This document shows, in pieces, positions 28,844 through 38,253 of a DNA stretch of 64,000 nt (position 1 is its first letter; the number at the start of each line of letters is the position of its first letter). The position numbers and the translations under genes were made by a program. The DNA is from Bacteroides reticulotermitis JCM 10512. GTDB lineage: Bacteria; Bacteroidota; Bacteroidia; Bacteroidales; Bacteroidaceae. The notes below the pieces were generated by a model. That model ran no database searches, had not been told where the DNA came from, and was given only the letters and a program-made list of their open reading frames with translations. The stretch covers positions 124,001 to 188,000 of the forward strand of contig NZ_BAIV01000006.1 in NCBI RefSeq assembly GCF_000517545.1, read 5' to 3'.

Positions 28844-29661
28844 TTATTTCCGAAAGAATTTATCGAAGAACAGGATCTGGTAGTCAATCGAATTATTCCA
28901 ATAATCGCTGGTATGTCCACCCGGACGCGTGATGAAGTCGTGTCCGATCTTCCTTGCCAGCAGACTGTTGTGCAAGTCCTTATTTACATTGAGGAAGAAG
29001 TCGCTCTCACCGCAATCAACAATGATGGCCAAGTCGCCATTCTCTATTTTATCAAGCTGATTAATCACCGTGTACTCATCCCACTGCTTCTTGTTAGAGG
29101 CGAACTCCCCTAGTTGCTTAGCCATTTCCCAGTTCAGCGGGAACGGGCGAATATCCACTCCACGCTTGTGCTGCCTGCTCCTCCAAAGGTGTCTTTATGG
29201 CGAAGCGCATTCCACATCGCTCCATGGCCACCCATACTCAAACCTGTGATGGCACGCCCTTTGCGGTCGGCTACGGTTTTATAATGTCCGTCGATATAGT
29301 TCACAAGTTCCGAGGAGATAAAGGTTTCGTATCGGTACGCCGGATCTTTCGGACTATCCCAGTACCAGCTATTCTTTCCATCCGGACAAACAAAGATAAT
29401 CCCCTTTTCATCGGCTATCTGGGGCAAGTTGCGTTTCAACTGAATCCATGTTTTAGCATTACCGCCATACCCGTGCAACAGGTAAATAACCGGACAAGCG
29501 GTTGCTTTCTTGCCCAATCCCGCATCGGGCACAACGACAACGACTTCTACATTTTTATTCATTGCAGGGCTTTTCACGAGCAATGTATCGACCTTAGCTG
29601 CATAACCGGAAATTGTCCAAAGCAGCAAGGCCAGAACAAGTAAATTCTTTTTCTTCTTCAT
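28844..29661 (-). CDS. Secreted alpha/beta-hydrolase esterase, one-base frameshift
   Basis: About 272 residues after repair. A signal peptide (ISGYAAK) is followed by an esterase D-like fold: YLLHGYGGNAKTW (oxyanion region), the nucleophile elbow GLSMGGHG, an Asp in IVDCGESDFF and the catalytic His in RPGGHTSDYW. The frame breaks near 29163; adding one base turns the end of the first part into GGAGSTSGGVDIRPFPLNW. Relatives include acetyl- and feruloyl-type carbohydrate esterases, but no PUL gene is adjacent, so the substrate is open. The gene starts 11 bases after the zinc-ribbon gene stop and is probably co-transcribed. Confidence 0.85.
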
Positions 29662-29672
29662 TGTATTATTAG

Positions 29673-30115
29673 TTAATCACATAATTCTTCATCTTTCTCA
29701 GGCACAGGAAATTCGGACACAGGCATTTCAAAGTCCCGGTCGCACTCCCGGCAGATGTATTCCCAGTGATTCTTTCCCGGAGGAATGGAGCTAAAGCAGC
29801 AAAGACAGCAGCCCCGATAGCACGTATACGATTCTTTTTCTTCAGAACAAACTTAATATTGGAGGAGCCGCAATACGGGCACAACTTGAATTCGTCGGGC
29901 CAAGCCTGATTACGTTTCAACACCCGGATAGCCTCCGCATAATCCTCTTCATCAACTAAAATGTCCACGCCCGAAATGTAATCGACAAAGCCGACCAATA
30001 GTGAAGAAAAGTTTTCATTATGCAAAACGGAATCGATCCCCTCATTCGCCAATGCCCCTTGAAGGATGTGTGCCTGGGCCGCATTACTACAAGTAATCAG
30101 TCGAATTGTCTTCAT
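29673..30115 (-). CDS. DUF2007-like signal-transducing domain with zinc ribbon, frameshifted
   Basis: The N-terminal 75 residues (TCSNAAQAHILQGALANEGI then VDILVDEEDYAEAIRVL) match the small DUF2007 fold found beside PII-like proteins. A CPYCGS pair follows. As given, the C-terminus is garbled and runs to 29669. Adding one base near 29784-29785 replaces it with HWEYICRECDRDFEMP and a stop at 29673-29675. That supplies the second CxxC pair of a zinc ribbon, giving 147 residues. The function is unknown. A TATTTTTG -7 element lies upstream at 30145-30152. Confidence 0.75.
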
Positions 30116-30144
30116 TTAACAAGATATTAGTTAGATTAGTAAAG

Positions 30145-30152
30145 CAAAAATA
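30145..30152 (-). promoter_or_regulatory. -7 element for the zinc-ribbon and esterase pair
   Basis: Reads TATTTTTG on the minus strand, about 30 bases upstream of the ATG at 30115. Confidence 0.5.
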
Positions 30153-30186
30153 AAGGAAAAAAATGTAAACACAAAGTTTTTTTGCT

Positions 30187-30194
30187 TAACTTTG
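30187..30194 (+). promoter_or_regulatory. -7 element for the TonB receptor gene
   Basis: TAACTTTG matches TAnnTTTG, 19 bases before the ATG at 30214. Confidence 0.6.
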
Positions 30195-30213
30195 TCCCAC
30201 TAAACTATTGGGT

Positions 30214-32588
30214 ATGCGTAGACTGTTCTCTTTTTTGATCATGCTAAGTTGTGTTATGACAGTTCTTATAGCTCAACCACAGCATTCGTTGAAGGGTATT
30301 GTTATTGACAAACACAGTCGGCAACCTTTGGAATTCATCAATGTACAAGTGATGGGACTGAGTAAAGGAGCCGTAACCGACGCCAACGGACAGTTTGCCA
30401 TTACAAGCGTACCACCAGGCATTTATCGCCTGCAAGCCTCAGCCATCGGGTATCAAACGAACCTTACACCGGAGTACATCCTTTCGGGGAAAGATCTCTA
30501 CGTTTCAATCGAAATAGAAGAGAACTTAACCGAGTTGGAAGGAGTCACCGTTACCTCTTCCCCTATCCGGCGAAATATAGAAAGTCCGGTTGGACTGCGC
30601 ATCATCGGTCTACAGGAAATAGAGAAGAGTCCCGGGGCCAATCGCGATATTTCCCGCATCGTACAATCTTATCCGGGAGTCGGCTTCTCACCCATCGGTT
30701 ATCGCAACGACCTGATTGTTCGCGGTGGTGGCCCGTCGGAGAATCGTTTTTATCTGGATGGCGTAGAGATTCCCAATATCAATCATTTCAGTACGCAGGG
30801 TGCGTCGGGGGGACCGGTAGGCATCATCAATGCTGACCTGATCCGCGAAGTAAACTTCTATTCGGGAGCTTTCCCCGGTTACAGTAATAATGCGTTGAGT
30901 TCGGTGATCGACTTCAAACTTCGGGACGGCAACATGGACCGCAACTCACTGAAAGCTACTTTGGGTGCTTCGGAGGTTTCGCTCTCTTCCAACGGACATC
31001 TAAGCGAGAAGACATCCTATCTGGTGTCGGTACGCCAATCGTACCTGCAATTCCTGTTTGACCAGCTGGGGCTGCCTTTCTTGCCGACCTTTACGGACGC
31101 GCAATTCAAAATCAAAACCCGCCTGAACGCGTATAACGAGCTAACAGTTTTGGGACTGGGCGGAATTGATCAGATGAAGCTCAACACCAAAGCCGACGAC
31201 GAAGACAATCAATACATCCTGAGTTATCTTCCTAAGATACAGCAGGAGACGTTCACATTGGGAGCGGTTTACCGACACTATGCCGGCGCGCACGTACAGA
31301 CGGTCGTAGTAAGCATAATTATCTGAATAACCGGAACACCAAGTTTCTGAACAACGACGAGAGTTTACCGGAGAATCTCATTCTTCGCCTGCGTTCGGTG
31401 GAGCAGGACACGAAGTTACGGTTGGAGAACACCTCTTCTTTCCGGAACTGGAAAATAAACATAGGCGCCAACCTGAACTATACGCAGTACACCAATACGA
31501 CTTTCCAACGGGTTTTCATTCGGAGCGGGCAAACTTACGACTATCATACCTACCTGGGCATACTCCACTGGGGATTGTTCGGCACAATCAACTATACATC
31601 GCAGGACGAACGTTTCACCGCATCGTTGGGATTGAGGGCGGATGCCAACAACCACGCTGCTGCCATGAAGCAATTGTCCGACCAGCTTTCGCCCAGACTC
31701 TCGCTTTCGTATCGACTCACCGAGCAGCTTTCTGCCAGCGGAAGTGCCGGCTTGTATTATCAACTCCCGCCGTACACCGGCATGGGTTTTAAGGATTCGC
31801 ACGACCGCCTGATCAATAAGCAGTTGTCGTATATGAGCGTCAGCCAGTTCAGTGCCGGTTTGAGTTGGCAGAAAAACAATATGTTCGAATTGACTGTGGA
31901 AGGATTCTATAAAGATTATAATAAGGTACCGGTTTCAATAGCCGACGGTATCCCGCTAACGTGTAAAGGGAATGAATACGGAGTCGTGGGCAACGAAGCG
32001 CTGGCATCTACCGCACAGGGACGTTCGTACGGCGTTGAGCTTTTGTTTAAATGGCTGATTGCCCAAAAGCTGAATTTAGCTTCTTCCATAACGCTCTTCA
32101 AGAGCGAGTATCGTACGAATAAGGAGAGTGAATATATCAATTCGGCCTGGGATAACCGCTTTATTTTTAACGTTCGGGGAACGTATAACCTCCCCCGTAA
32201 CTGGAGCGTGGGCATGAAGATCAGTTGCATAGGTGGCGCGCCTTATACGCCTTATGACGTGGATAAGTCGTCCTTGGTTACCGCATGGGATGCGCAGGCA
32301 AAGCCTTATTATGATTATAGCAGATACAACGAGGAACGGCTTTCGACATTTGCCCAAGCTGATATCCGGATCGATAAGACTTTCTATCTGAAACATTGCA
32401 TGCTGGGATTCTATATCGATCTGCAAAATATCACAGCCAGCAAACTTAAACAGGCGGATGTACTCATGAGCACAGGCGTGATAGCCAACCCGGAAGCTCC
32501 GCAGGCAGAAAGACGGTACAACATGAAAACAATCAAACAAGATAGCGGAACGCTACTTCCCACACTGGGAATCACTTTTGAATATTAA
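30214..32588 (+). CDS. TonB-dependent outer-membrane receptor, one-base frameshift
   Basis: About 791 residues after repair. There is a signal peptide (1-21, ending TVLIAQ), an N-terminal carboxypeptidase-D-like domain (KGIVIDKHSRQPLEFINVQV), a plug domain (VRGGGPSENRFYLDGVEIPN) and a beta-barrel ending in LPTLGITFEY with the terminal aromatic residue. The frame breaks because one C is missing at 31314; with it the sequence reads VVVSHNYLNNRNTKF. No SusD partner is adjacent, so this is a stand-alone receptor, ligand unknown. The M48 peptidase gene follows 34 bases after the stop. Confidence 0.88.
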
Positions 32589-32622
32589 TTATTTTTTATA
32601 TTACAAACCAACAAAAACAACA

Positions 32623-33414
32623 ATGATGAAAAAGCAATTTGCAGTAATGGCTCTTCTTTTATTAGCTATGAACAGTTTTAATGCGTCGGCACAATTTGGT
32701 AAAAAGATCAATTTGGGCAAAGCTTTGCAAGCCGGCAAAGATGCTGTACAGGCTATAACACTATCCGATGCTGATATTGCCGCGATGAGTAGAGAGTACA
32801 TGGTCTGGATGGATGAACATAATCCGCTGACCAAACCGGAGACTGAGTATGGAAAACGTCTAGAAAAGCTGACCGGCAACATTAAAGAAGTAGACGGGAT
32901 GAAACTGAATTTCGGTGTATATGAAGTGGTGGACGTGAACGCCTTTGCCTGTGGCGATGGTAGCGTACGCATTTGTGCCGGACTAATGGACATCATGACC
33001 GACGACGAAGTAATGGCCGTAATCGGACACGAGATCGGACACGTAGTGAATACGGACTCCAAAGACGCGATGAAGAATGCGTATCTTCGTTCGGCAGTTA
33101 AGAATGCCGCCGGAGCGACTAACGAGAAAGTAGCCAAGCTTACGGAATCTGAACTGGGAGCTATGGCGGAAGCGCTGGCGGGCGCACAGTACTCTCAGAA
33201 GCAGGAAAACGCTGCTGATGATTATGGCGTTGAGTTCTGTGTAAAGAACAATATCGACCCGCACGCTATGGCTAAATCGTTGACTAAATTGTCTGAACTA
33301 TCGAGTGGAGCAGCTGAATCATCGTATGTGCAAAGAATGTTTTCTTCACATCCGGACACAGCGAAACGCATTCAACGTGCAACCGCCAAGGCTGACAGTT
33401 ACACGAAGAAATAA
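32623..33414 (+). CDS. Secreted M48 family metallopeptidase
   Basis: About 263 residues from ATG 32623 (MMKKQFAVMALLLL) with a signal peptide ending ASAQ. The catalytic zinc motif HEIGH lies in VMAVIGHEIGHVVNTD and the third ligand Glu in the QENAADDYGVEFC segment. Relatives (LoiP/BepA/YcaL type) degrade or chaperone misfolded outer-membrane proteins. Its place right after a TonB receptor fits an envelope quality role, but that is inference. It is followed by a strong hairpin. Confidence 0.9.
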   Translation: MMKKQFAVMALLLLAMNSFNASAQFGKKINLGKALQAGKDAVQAITLSDADIAAMSREYMVWMDEHNPLTKPETEYGKRLEKLTGNIKEVDGMKLNFGVYEVVDVNAFACGDGSVRICAGLMDIMTDDEVMAVIGHEIGHVVNTDSKDAMKNAYLRSAVKNAAGATNEKVAKLTESELGAMAEALAGAQYSQKQENAADDYGVEFCVKNNIDPHAMAKSLTKLSELSSGAAESSYVQRMFSSHPDTAKRIQRATAKADSYTKK

Positions 33415-33436
33415 AGTATTTTTATGCTAAATTACT

Positions 33437-33480
33437 AACCGGGGGTTATTGCGTTTGTATAAGCGTCGTAATTCCCGGTT
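33437..33480 (+). terminator. Terminator-like hairpin after the M48 gene
   Basis: AACCGGG (33437-33443) pairs with CCCGGTT (33474-33480), with further pairing inside, followed by a short T-rich stretch. Confidence 0.6.
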
Positions 33481-33596
33481 TTCGTTGGATAGGAAAACAG
33501 ACAAATATTATTAAATATTCACGCTTATGCAGCCGGATATTTGCATCCGGCCGCCATTTCATCTAAATTCGTAGCATTAACCATTTAACTCCATTT

Positions 33597-34889
33597 ATGG
33601 AATTTTTAATAATCATTCTTCTCCTTTTAGTCAACGGCGTTTTCGCCATGTACGAAATCGCCTTAGTCTCTTCCAGTAAAGCACGTCTCGAGACTGCTGC
33701 CGGCAAAGGCAACAAATCGGCTCGCAACGTACTCAGACAATTGGAAGAACCGGAAAAGTTCTTATCTACAATCCAAATCGGCATTACATTAATCGGTATT
33801 ATTTCGGGTGCTTTCGGTGGTGTTGCTATCGCCGATGAGGTGACTCCCCTATTTGCCATGATACCGGGTGCGGAAATGTATGCCCGCAACCTGGCCATGA
33901 TAACGACCGTAGCGCTAATCACCTACCTATCGCTTATTATCGGTGAGCTGGTTCCTAAATCCATAGCACTTAGCAACCCCGAAAGGTATGCGACTCTTTT
34001 CTGTCCGTTCATCATGATGTTGACCAAAATCTCCTATCCTTTTGTATGGTTGCTCAGTGTCTCCACCCGTCTGCTCAACAGACTGATCGGGTTGAAAAGC
34101 GAAGAGCGCTCTATGACTCAGGAGGAGATCAAAATGATTCTGCACCAAAGTTCCGAACAGGGAGTTATTAATAAGGGAGAAACTGAAATGCTTCGCGATG
34201 TATTCCGTTTCTCCGACAAACGTGCCAACGAACTGATGACTTATCGCCGGGATCTGATCATCTTACATCCGGAGAACACGAAAGAGGAGGTATTACAAAC
34301 CATCGAGAACGAGCATTTCAGCAAATACTTGCTCGTAGATGAGCATAAAGATGAGGTTGTCGGAGTGGTTTCCGTAAAAGATATCATCTTAATGGTGGGC
34401 AGCGACAAGGAATTCAATCTGCGGGAAATAGCGCGTCCACCTCTGTTTATTCCGGAAAGTTTATACGCAAATAAAGTTTTAGAGCTATTCAAAAAGAACA
34501 AAAATAAGTTTGGAATTGTTGTTAACGAGTATGGTGGCATAGAAGGCATCCTCACGTTACATGATCTGACCGAAAGTATCTTTGGTGATATTCTTGAGGA
34601 GGACGAAATGGAAGAGGAAGAAATTGTCCGTAGAAAAGACGGTTCAATGTTAGTGGAAGCTTCGATGAACATCGGTGACTTCATGGAAGAGATGGGAATC
34701 TTTTCGTATGATGATCTTGATTCGGAAGACTTCACAACCCTAAGCGGACTGACTATGTTTCTCATCGGACGAGTTCCGAAAGCAGGCGATATCTTTACGT
34801 ACAAGAACCTGCAATTCGAGGTAGTCGATATGGATAGAGGCCGGGTAGATAAATTACTTGTCACCAAACAAGATGATGACGAAGAGTAA
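33597..34889 (+). CDS. CNNM/CorC (HlyC-type) transporter with CBS domains
   Basis: A 430-residue protein. An N-terminal DUF21 membrane domain (1 to about 190) has IILLLLVNGVFAMYEIALV, the STIQIGITLIGIISGAFGG helix and the conserved GELVPKSIAL. A CBS pair follows (about 200-330, containing KYLLVDEHKDEVVGVVSVKD and IVVNEYGGIEGILTL). A C-terminal CorC/HlyC domain lies at about 345-425. The family handles magnesium or cobalt efflux or sensing; the hemolysin name is historical. No gene in the neighbourhood narrows the role. The frame is intact. Confidence 0.9.
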   Translation: MEFLIIILLLLVNGVFAMYEIALVSSSKARLETAAGKGNKSARNVLRQLEEPEKFLSTIQIGITLIGIISGAFGGVAIADEVTPLFAMIPGAEMYARNLAMITTVALITYLSLIIGELVPKSIALSNPERYATLFCPFIMMLTKISYPFVWLLSVSTRLLNRLIGLKSEERSMTQEEIKMILHQSSEQGVINKGETEMLRDVFRFSDKRANELMTYRRDLIILHPENTKEEVLQTIENEHFSKYLLVDEHKDEVVGVVSVKDIILMVGSDKEFNLREIARPPLFIPESLYANKVLELFKKNKNKFGIVVNEYGGIEGILTLHDLTESIFGDILEEDEMEEEEIVRRKDGSMLVEASMNIGDFMEEMGIFSYDDLDSEDFTTLSGLTMFLIGRVPKAGDIFTYKNLQFEVVDMDRGRVDKLLVTKQDDDEE

Positions 34890-34939
34890 GTGAGTGAATA
34901 AACTCACTTTTTATGAGTATAAACGTAACAAACTTAACA

Positions 34940-35419
34940 ATGAAAAAAGTATTTATGATGGTAGCTGTTGTAGCTGCTCTGGCATCTTGTCAATCAAAAG
35001 CAAACAAAGGATCGGAAGCCGGTTCGGATAGTCTTGCCGTAGAAGTAGCCAGCCCTCTTTCAGAAACTTCCGAAGTATATCAAGGCACACTTCCCGCTGC
35101 CGATGGCCCGGGTATCGATTATGTATTGGCACTCAATACGGCTGTCAATGGCACCGATACCATTTATAGCCTGGAGATGACCTATTTAGATGCCGAAGGT
35201 CCGGGTAAGAATAAGTCTTTCACATTCAAAGGCAAACAAGAAAGCATTAGCAAAGTGGTGAATCAAAAAACGAAACGCGGCTACAAGCTAAGTGCCGATC
35301 ATGATGATACACCGGTCTATTTTGTAGTTGTGAATGACAGTACTCTTCGTTTAGTAAACGAAAACCTAGAAGAAGCTCAAACCAATTTGAACTACAACTT
35401 GGTTAAGGTGAAGAAATAA
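34940..35419 (+). CDS. NlpE-like lipoprotein
   Basis: About 159 residues from ATG 34940 (MKKVFMMVAVVAALASC, lipobox Cys17). After a low-complexity linker, the domain YQGTLPAADGPGIDYVLAL resembles the N-terminal domain of NlpE, a copper-resistance and envelope-stress lipoprotein, but the CxxC metal motif is absent. The frame is also open from 34913, which is unlikely to be used. It is followed by a 25-base stem-loop. Confidence 0.75.
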   Translation: MKKVFMMVAVVAALASCQSKANKGSEAGSDSLAVEVASPLSETSEVYQGTLPAADGPGIDYVLALNTAVNGTDTIYSLEMTYLDAEGPGKNKSFTFKGKQESISKVVNQKTKRGYKLSADHDDTPVYFVVVNDSTLRLVNENLEEAQTNLNYNLVKVKK

Positions 35420-35434
35420 TTGGATACAATTATA

Positions 35435-35487
35435 CCCAAACAAAGATGCTCTGTGAAATCTAATTTCGCAGAGCATCTTTGTTTGGG
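35435..35487. terminator. Long stem-loop between convergent genes
   Basis: A 25-base stem (35435-35459 with 35463-35487) with one G-T pair and a 3-base loop, built around AAAGATGCTCTG. It lies between the NlpE-like gene (+) and the DUF1634 gene (-). It can serve both directions, although U-runs are weak. Confidence 0.65.
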
Positions 35488-35544
35488 CCCGGTGGGTCAT
35501 TATATCACGTGGAACGTCAACCGAGTTGCATCCCACCCGAAAGA

Positions 35545-35958
35545 TTAATGCAGCCCCAGTATCATATTGGCTAATATGATAGCCAACACAATCAAGGTAA
35601 TGCACACGTAGAGATAGTCTTTCTCGATAAGAAACGAGAAAGCTGAGAAGGCAACGCGTATAATGGGAGTAGCAATCAATACAAGCACTCCCAGCTGAAT
35701 AATAGCCGCTCCGTCGAAACTCAGAACACCCGATAGAATCGTGTTCAACTCTCTCAGATACTGATCGACTCCCGGAAAGGGTTGTCCCGAAGGCGTAGGT
35801 GTATAGTCGGCCGTTTTGGAGTGATGCTGCAAAAGATATATAACCCCGCCAAACACTGTGATTAGACTTGATAAAATAACTCCGTAACGAAGGAGTTTAC
35901 CTATATATTGTTCAACATCCCGTTGCTCCCAATATGTTCGTGAAAATAGATGTTTCAT
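35545..35958 (-). CDS. DUF1634 membrane protein
   Basis: A 137-residue protein with three hydrophobic segments (GVILSSLITVFGGVIYLL, IQLGVLVLIATPIIRVAFSA, LYVCITLIVLAIILANMIL). DUF1634 proteins are typically encoded next to TauE/SafE permeases, as here (25 bases). The role is unknown, probably an accessory subunit of the permease. Confidence 0.85.
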   Translation of the reverse strand: MKHLFSRTYWEQRDVEQYIGKLLRYGVILSSLITVFGGVIYLLQHHSKTADYTPTPSGQPFPGVDQYLRELNTILSGVLSFDGAAIIQLGVLVLIATPIIRVAFSAFSFLIEKDYLYVCITLIVLAIILANMILGLH

Positions 35959-35983
35959 CTTGAATTCTGACTTTTAGTTAAGA

Positions 35984-36823
35984 TTAGAGTTTCCCGGTAA
36001 TGCCGTTGTACATCATAGACAGGGCAAGAATAAATATAACCACACTAAATAGTTGGCGCAACCGCTTTACATTTGCTTTCGGCAAAATCTTAGATCCGAT
36101 AAATGCGCCTAATAATACGCCTACTACAATAGGCATGCACAATCCCGGATCGATATATCCTCTCTGTAGGTAAATAACAGCACTGGCCGCAGCCGTAACT
36201 CCAACCATAAAGTTACTGGTTGTGGTCGACACCTTAAATGGTATCTTCATCGCTGTATCCATGGCTAACACTTTCAGTGCACCCGAGCCGATACCCAGTA
36301 ATCCGGATAAGATTCCGGCTAGCGTCATCAAGGAGTAGCCTGTTGCTACGTTTTGGACTTTATATGCTACAACCCCATCTTTCGTGGGATATGAACTATT
36401 GAGTTTTAGCTTAGCGGCAAGTTTGTCTTCAGGAGCGTTGGGGTCGGAATGATCTTCCTTCTTCGTTATGGTTCGTATGGCAGAGAAGATGAGTACACAC
36501 CCGAATAGAATAGCAATGTACTGTTTATCAAGCCAAATCGCTATAACTGCCCCCATAACAGCACCTGTTGTAGTGGCGATCTCGAGAAACATACCAATGC
36601 GAACATTCGTTATCCCTTCTTTGATGTAGGCCGCTGCCGCACCCGAAGAACTGGCTATCGATGTTACCAGAGCCGCTCCAATGGCATACCTCATATCAAC
36701 ACCAAAACCTAAAGTCAACAAGGGAATAACAACTACTCCCCCGCCCAATCCGGTCAGAGCTCCTAAAAAACCCGCTAATATCGCTCCTAGAAACAATATT
36801 AGGATAAATACACTTATTGACAT
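35984..36823 (-). CDS. TauE/SafE family permease
   Basis: A 279-residue membrane protein of about eight segments. It has the family motif GFLGALTGLGGGVVVIPLL near the N-terminus and its internal repeat AGILSGLLGIGSGALKVLAMD in the second half. These permeases export sulfite, sulfoacetate or related small organic anions; the substrate here is unknown. The downstream DUF1634 gene is its partner. A TACCTTTG -7 element precedes it. Confidence 0.9.
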   Translation of the reverse strand: MSISVFILILFLGAILAGFLGALTGLGGGVVVIPLLTLGFGVDMRYAIGAALVTSIASSSGAAAAYIKEGITNVRIGMFLEIATTTGAVMGAVIAIWLDKQYIAILFGCVLIFSAIRTITKKEDHSDPNAPEDKLAAKLKLNSSYPTKDGVVAYKVQNVATGYSLMTLAGILSGLLGIGSGALKVLAMDTAMKIPFKVSTTTSNFMVGVTAAASAVIYLQRGYIDPGLCMPIVVGVLLGAFIGSKILPKANVKRLRQLFSVVIFILALSMMYNGITGKL

Positions 36824-36848
36824 ATAATTGCGTTTTGTTATTAGTCGA

Positions 36849-36856
36849 CAAAGGTA
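36849..36856 (-). promoter_or_regulatory. -7 element for the TauE/DUF1634 operon
   Basis: Reads TACCTTTG on the minus strand, 25 bases upstream of the ATG at 36823. Confidence 0.6.
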
Positions 36857-36984
36857 CGGTTTTCTGTTATTTACAGTAATTATTAGGAGCTTTTATTGCA
36901 TTATATATCTCTTCTAGTAAGTTTTTTATCTTCTTTCGGCGGTTTATGATCGGTGACAGCAGCGAAAATAAAGTACGGGGTCAC

Positions 36985-38205
36985 TTACCCGAGTACATTC
37001 TTACCCTCTTGCAGACGCTTCAATCGGAGCAGAGCTTCTATATAATAATAGTCGGCATAGATAATGGAAGCGTCTATTTCCGAATGGTTCGGCCAATGCC
37101 CGGTGCTATGCAACAGGAAAGACGGTTTACTCTTTCCACTCTGGTACGCATTAGAACTCATACTGGTCAGCATCTCAATAGCGGCATCTTTATATTGTTT
37201 CCCCTTTCCGTTGGGTAGATAGGTAGACAGTTCGAGAAGGGCGGATGCGACAACAGCAGCAGCCGAAGCATCACGGGGTGCATTGGGAATGGAAGGATCA
37301 TCAAAATCCCAGTAAGGAACTTTATCTTCGGGAAGACGATTCAGATAGACATCGGTCACCTTCTGTGCAAAATCCAGGTATTTAGTATCTTTCGTTTCGC
37401 GATAAACAACCGTATATCCATAAATTGCCCATGCCTGTCCGCGTGCCCACATGGTACTATCCGCATAGCCCTGATGAGTCACTCCTTTAATCAGATTACC
37501 GGTAATGGTATCGTATACGGCTACATGATAGGAAGTATAGTCAGGGCGGAACTGACATTTCATTGTCTTATCGGCATGCGAGACCGCAATATCATACAAA
37601 TACGGATTCCCTCCATTCTTGGACGCCCAGAAGAGCATTTCCAAGTTAATCATATTGTCCATAATGGTATTATGTGGCCAATTGCGAGGTCCTACTTCCC
37701 GAGGCCAGGATAGCATTGTGCCGACTATCGGATTAAATAAGGTAGCCAAGGAATCGGCAGTATCGAGAATCACTTGTTTGTAAGCCGGTGTTTGGGTTAG
37801 CCGATAGCCGTTTCCGTAACTACAGAATATAAGAAAGCCTAAGTCATGATCGTAAGCCGGTGTCTTGGCAAGAAACTCCAACGAGTGGGTAAACTTCTCA
37901 GCCTCTTCCAGAATGTGCTTATCCTGCGTATATTCATAGTCGTACCACAACACTCCAGGCCAGAAGCCGGCACACCATTCTTCCTTAGTAGCTTTCCGAC
38001 AATTCCAGTGATTTTCATCCGCCATTATATTACGGGGCATCATTGTATAATCAATCCCGGAATCGGTTTTAAGCTCCGTAAGCGTGCGCAATGTTTGCTC
38101 CGCACAATAGTCTAATGCTTTATTCACATCCAGCATACCGGAGGGGCGTTGAGTACATGCACATAAACCCAGCATCACAGCCATACCTACCACAATCTTC
38201 TTCAT
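36985..38205 (-). CDS. GH88-family unsaturated uronyl hydrolase lipoprotein
   Basis: A 406-residue (alpha/alpha)6-barrel enzyme that hydrolyses the unsaturated uronic acid left at the non-reducing end of oligosaccharides by polysaccharide lyases. A lipobox lies at LCAC (Cys17). The two catalytic Asp motifs are present: YDHDLGF (118-124, Asp121) and IMDNMINLE (Asp183). GYADSTMWARGQAW and the C-terminal EIDASIIYADYYYIEALLR are also typical. It is the natural next step after the two lyase-like enzymes of this locus and is the last gene of the operon. Confidence 0.9.
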   Translation of the reverse strand: MKKIVVGMAVMLGLCACTQRPSGMLDVNKALDYCAEQTLRTLTELKTDSGIDYTMMPRNIMADENHWNCRKATKEEWCAGFWPGVLWYDYEYTQDKHILEEAEKFTHSLEFLAKTPAYDHDLGFLIFCSYGNGYRLTQTPAYKQVILDTADSLATLFNPIVGTMLSWPREVGPRNWPHNTIMDNMINLEMLFWASKNGGNPYLYDIAVSHADKTMKCQFRPDYTSYHVAVYDTITGNLIKGVTHQGYADSTMWARGQAWAIYGYTVVYRETKDTKYLDFAQKVTDVYLNRLPEDKVPYWDFDDPSIPNAPRDASAAAVVASALLELSTYLPNGKGKQYKDAAIEMLTSMSSNAYQSGKSKPSFLLHSTGHWPNHSEIDASIIYADYYYIEALLRLKRLQEGKNVLG

Positions 38206-38253
38206 TTTTATTCGTATATCTTCCCGTTAGTTCTTATTCTTTTCAACTCTCTT

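Noticed and set aside
30214-32588. A further SusCD pair
   Set aside because: The receptor lacks the SusC signature VVVGYG and no SusD-like gene is adjacent; it is better read as a stand-alone TonB receptor.
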